DNA of 9,695 bases from NCBI GenBank assembly GCA_023397045.1, contig JAEWUR010000063.1:1-9695 (forward strand), read 5' to 3'. The number at the start of each line of letters is the position of its first letter. Within the stretch, counting starts at the first letter, position 1. The position numbers were made by a program, and so were the translations under genes. Below the pieces are notes generated by a model, which was not told where the DNA came from, made no database searches, and saw nothing but the letters and a program-made list of their open reading frames with translations. Positions 7,366 to 9,695 of this stretch are shown piece by piece. Origin of the DNA: Planctomycetota bacterium (lineage in GTDB: Bacteria > Planctomycetota > Planctomycetia > Pirellulales > Thermoguttaceae).

Positions 7366-7461
7366 GTCGAGAGTCGAGAGTTGAGAGCCTAGAGTCGAGA
7401 GTACGAGTTGGTTGACAGTCTCCAGCCTCTCGACTCTGGACTCTCGACTCTCGACCCTCAT
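7366..7461. repeat. Inverted array of heptamer repeats, long hairpin
   Basis: The gap between the EEP-fold gene and the HD gene is almost wholly a two-armed heptamer repeat. The left arm (7366-7407) has units GTCGAGA, GTCGAGA, GTTGAGA, GCCTAGA, GTCGAGA and GTACGAG. The right arm (7427-7461) has CTCTCGA, CTCTGGA, CTCTCGA, CTCTCGA and CCCTCAT. Bases 7366-7381 are an exact reverse complement of 7440-7455 (16 pairs), and 7391-7401 of 7427-7437 (11 pairs). The right arm touches the stop codon of the EEP gene, and the left arm ends 10 bases from the HD gene start. A transcript through it would form a strong stem between the two cistrons. There is no T-tract. It is not CRISPR: the units are directly adjacent without spacers. 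Confidence 0.85.
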
Positions 7462-8423
7462 CTCCTCCCGCCTTCGTAGGCGCTGAACTCGGCCCAGATA
7501 GGCAGGTGGTCGGAGACTTGTTGGGCGCCGGGCATGGTCAACTCGAACTCGCGCATCATGTCGACGACTTCAGCCCGGCCGGTGAATTCGCTCGTCGCTC
7601 GACGATCGAGCAAAATGTTGTCGAGCAGGCTTGCGCCGCGCACGGTGGTTGGCACGCCCGACAGGAGCGCGGAGACGCCCAACAGCTTGCCGAGCTGGCC
7701 CAAGTGCTGATCGTCGCTCTGCAAATTGCCCAGCAGGATGACGTCGTCTTCATTGCGGCCGTCGTCGCGAACGGCGCGAAACACGCTCGCCAACAGGTCC
7801 AATTCGGCGGCGGCGCGTTCGGGATCGGTCTCGACATTGACGAGCGTGAACGTGAACGCCTCGGCCGGGTCGGGACCACGCGCCCGGAACGAACCGGCCA
7901 ACGGCTTGATTCGAAACCGGCCCATCGGGTCCTCGACGAACCGCACGGTCGTCCGATCGACGTCGATGCGTCCTTGATCGAAGATGAACGCGCTGAAATG
8001 TTCCAGGGCATCGCGCTGCTGCGTCGGACACGTGGCGAAATCGTAGCTTCGGCCGGACGTGGCGTTGAGCTGCTCGACCAACCGCACCAGCACGCCCTGG
8101 TTTTTGCCGCGGACGCCCTCGACGGCGATCAGATCGAAGCCGGAAAGCAACCGCATCAAGATGTCGTTCACGCGAGGATCGGCCAGTTTAGCGTCGTCGA
8201 GCCGCCCGAGTTGATAGGCGGCAATTCGAATCGTCGGTCGCGGCGGCAATGCCGACATCGTTTGCGAGGCCGTTTCGTCCGGAACCGCTGCACCTCGCGG
8301 CACGATCCTCCAATAGGCCGGCTTGCCGTCGATCGCCTGCCGCTGAACTTCGTAGTTCATGAAGAAATAGACGCCGCCGGCCGCAACGAGGATCAACAGG
8401 ATAAAGGGTAGTTGCTTGGCCAT
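7458..8423 (-). CDS. Membrane-anchored EEP (DNase I-like) fold protein, probably inactive
   Basis: From the ATG at 8423 the protein has 321 residues. A hydrophobic segment directly after the start (about 4-22, LPFILLILVAAGGVYFFM) suggests an N-terminal membrane anchor with the domain outside the cytoplasm. The frame can be extended upstream to a TTG at 8477, but that would bury the anchor. The remainder follows the endonuclease/exonuclease/phosphatase fold in order: IRIAAYQLG (65-73), FDLIAVEGVR (96-105), SAFIFDQGRI (144-153), TLVNVETDPE (193-202), VILLGNLQSDDQHLG (228-242), LDNILLDR (267-274) and VSDHLPIWAEF (303-313). Compared with the usual FN, QE, NVH and GDxN motifs, five catalytic positions are changed: Asn to Gln71, Glu to Gly103, His to Glu198, Asp to Asn233, Asn to Gln235. 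Asp268, Asp305 and His306 remain. It is therefore likely a binding or structural protein. No Shine-Dalgarno is seen. It is divergent from the HEAT-repeat gene. Confidence 0.78.
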   Translation of the reverse strand: MAKQLPFILLILVAAGGVYFFMNYEVQRQAIDGKPAYWRIVPRGAAVPDETASQTMSALPPRPTIRIAAYQLGRLDDAKLADPRVNDILMRLLSGFDLIAVEGVRGKNQGVLVRLVEQLNATSGRSYDFATCPTQQRDALEHFSAFIFDQGRIDVDRTTVRFVEDPMGRFRIKPLAGSFRARGPDPAEAFTFTLVNVETDPERAAAELDLLASVFRAVRDDGRNEDDVILLGNLQSDDQHLGQLGKLLGVSALLSGVPTTVRGASLLDNILLDRRATSEFTGRAEVVDMMREFELTMPGAQQVSDHLPIWAEFSAYEGGRR

Positions 8424-8603
8424 CTGGGAAACCACGCGATTTACGACGCAAACGGACAATTGCGGACCGGGAGACAAATTAGCCGATAACCGGGAATGAC
8501 TTCTAGGCCAATTTGGGGGGTGTCGCCGGAAAAACCGCTAGAAACCCTCAACGGGAGGGAATTCCGTTGCCGGGCTGACGCGATGGCCCGTATACTGGAA
8601 GAC
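8424..8603. other. Divergent intergenic region
   Basis: This 180-base region separates two divergent genes and should hold both promoters. For the plus strand a convincing promoter is seen at 8567-8596. For the minus-strand EEP gene I found no clear pair of elements. A small hairpin CCCTC/GAGGG (8545-8549 with 8555-8559) lies just upstream of the plus-strand -35. Confidence 0.5.
8567..8596 (+). promoter_or_regulatory. Candidate sigma-70 promoter of the HEAT-repeat gene
   Basis: TTGCCG (8567-8572) and TATACT (8591-8596) are separated by 18 bases and match consensus at four and five of six positions. The -10 ends seven bases before the ATG at 8604, so the predicted transcript begins at about 8603 and has almost no leader. 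No well-spaced Shine-Dalgarno precedes the ATG, which is consistent with leaderless translation. Confidence 0.45.
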
Positions 8604-9695
8604 ATGAGATCGATTTTTGCCCTACCGACGATCGTTTTGGCGTGCATGGCGGCGAGACCTGCATCGGCCGAGATCTTCGTGTTGCACAACGGGGGGCAAG
8701 TCGTCGGCCAATGGCTCAACCGGGACGAAACGCACCCCAAAAAATACGAGATCGCGGTCGACGGCGGCGCGAAAATGGAACTCGACGCCTCGCAGATCGA
8801 CAAGGTGATTCGCGTTCAGCCTGAGGAAGAAGAATATGAGCGGATACGGCCGACGTATGCCGATACGGCGGCGGCCCAGTGGGAACTGGCCGAGTGGTGC
8901 CGAAGCCATTCCCGGCTGACCAAGCAGCGCGAAAAACACTTGCAGCGCGTGATCGAACTCGATCCCGATCATGCCGACGCCCGCCGGGCTCTCGGCTATT
9001 CCAAAACCAACGGCCAATGGGCCACCCGCGATGAACTCATGACGCAGCGGGGATACATCAAATACAAAGGGGCATGGAAGACCCAGCAGGAAATCGATCT
9101 GGTCGAAAAGAAACAGAAGAAAGAAGGCGAACAGCAGGAGTGGTTCCAGAAGATCAAGCTATGGCGCAGTTGGCTGGACGGCAATCGTGGCCAGGAGGCT
9201 CGCGAGAACATTCAGACGATCGCGGATCCGGCGGCTATCAAGGCGCTGACCGTCGCGCTTCGCGATGACGCGGCGCCGGCGGCCCGAGTGTTGTACATCG
9301 AGGGACTTGCGAACATTGGCGTGCCCGACGCCGCCCGAGCCATCGCGATCGCGTCGATTTACGACGAGGTCGAGGAAGTCCGGCTGACGTGCATCGATTA
9401 CCTGGAAGGGAAACAGTGGCCGGAGGTCGTCTCCTATTACGTCGGCAAGCTGAAGGATCGCGACAACATCGTCGTCAATCGGGCCGCCTACGGTCTGGGC
9501 AAGATGAAAGATCGGTCGGCGATCAAGCCGCTGATCGACGCATTGATTACGGTTCATAAATTCAAGATCGCGAAACCCGGCGGCGAGGGATCGACGACCA
9601 CGACGTTCGGCAGCGGGCCGGGCGGAGGCGGTGGCGGCATGAGTTTTGGCGGCGGTGGCCCCAAGATCGTCCGTCAGCCCATCTCGAACCAAACC
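8604..9695 (+). CDS. Secreted HEAT-repeat protein, 3' partial
   Basis: The frame from the ATG at 8604 is open to the window edge: 364 codons with no stop. The N-terminus is a signal peptide (MRSIFALPTIVLACMAARPASA) with a likely cut before Glu23. A lipoprotein reading at Cys14 is possible but has a poor lipobox. Residues 23-72 (EIFVLHNGGQVVGQW... to IDKVIRV) look like a small beta barrel of the Sm/SH3 type. Residues 112-131 (HLQRVIELDPDHADARRALG) resemble one TPR helix pair, followed by two NGQW/KGAW-type segments and a Lys/Glu/Gln-rich helix (161-190). From about 205 to 315 there are alternating amphipathic helices with Ala/Leu spacing typical of HEAT repeats. Then comes a Gly-rich linker (336-352). 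HEAT domains bind proteins; no catalytic site is seen. Proteins of this architecture are common in planctomycetes, but I cannot assign a partner or role. Confidence 0.8.
   Translation, partial: MRSIFALPTIVLACMAARPASAEIFVLHNGGQVVGQWLNRDETHPKKYEIAVDGGAKMELDASQIDKVIRVQPEEEEYERIRPTYADTAAAQWELAEWCRSHSRLTKQREKHLQRVIELDPDHADARRALGYSKTNGQWATRDELMTQRGYIKYKGAWKTQQEIDLVEKKQKKEGEQQEWFQKIKLWRSWLDGNRGQEARENIQTIADPAAIKALTVALRDDAAPAARVLYIEGLANIGVPDAARAIAIASIYDEVEEVRLTCIDYLEGKQWPEVVSYYVGKLKDRDNIVVNRAAYGLGKMKDRSAIKPLIDALITVHKFKIAKPGGEGSTTTTFGSGPGGGGGGMSFGGGGPKIVRQPISNQT

Noticed and set aside
7366..7461. CRISPR array
   Set aside because: The 7-base units are contiguous, have no spacers, and lie in inverted arms.
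8424..8477. TTG start extending the EEP-fold protein by 18 residues
   Set aside because: The ATG at 8423 puts the hydrophobic anchor at the usual place just after the start; the extra residues have no recognisable features.
9159..9692. Open frame of 177 codons on the minus strand at the right edge
   Set aside because: It is antisense to the HEAT-repeat gene, whose frame is open from a signal peptide to the window end.

Overview
The window reads as chromosomal DNA of a planctomycete, probably Pirellulales-like. Reasons are the high G+C, the large beta-rich AsmA-like protein, a secreted HEAT-repeat protein of a type common in that phylum, mostly absent Shine-Dalgarno sequences, and intergenic heptamer repeats. 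This assignment is an inference from sequence style, not a database match. Nearly all of the window is coding; the largest gap is about 180 bases.

Layout. (1) Bases 1-4203, plus strand: the 3' part of a very large AsmA/TamB-like envelope protein, then bioF (biotin synthesis, first committed step). A short gap between them carries heptamer repeats and a strong palindrome. (2) Bases 4231-8423, minus strand, read from right to left: a membrane-anchored protein with the DNase I-like (EEP) fold whose catalytic residues are mostly replaced; a 90-base hairpin built of heptamer repeats; a small HD-domain alarmone hydrolase like MESH1; ilvB, the catalytic subunit of acetolactate synthase; and a DUF433/DUF5615 toxin-antitoxin-like pair tightly coupled to the end of ilvB. 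(3) Bases 8604-9695, plus strand, divergent from the EEP gene: a secreted HEAT-repeat protein that runs off the window.

How the genes may work together. The minus-strand cluster puts a predicted (p)ppGpp hydrolase next to a branched-chain amino acid gene, followed without a break by a PIN-like toxin module. The sequence supports translational coupling of ilvB to the antitoxin: the ribosome binding site lies inside the last ilvB codons, there is a 4-base gap, and antitoxin and toxin then overlap by ATGA. A functional link between alarmone hydrolysis, branched-chain amino acid synthesis and the toxin module is only an inference. The most unusual single protein is the EEP-fold protein: five expected catalytic positions are changed together while the fold motifs and the final Asp-His are kept.
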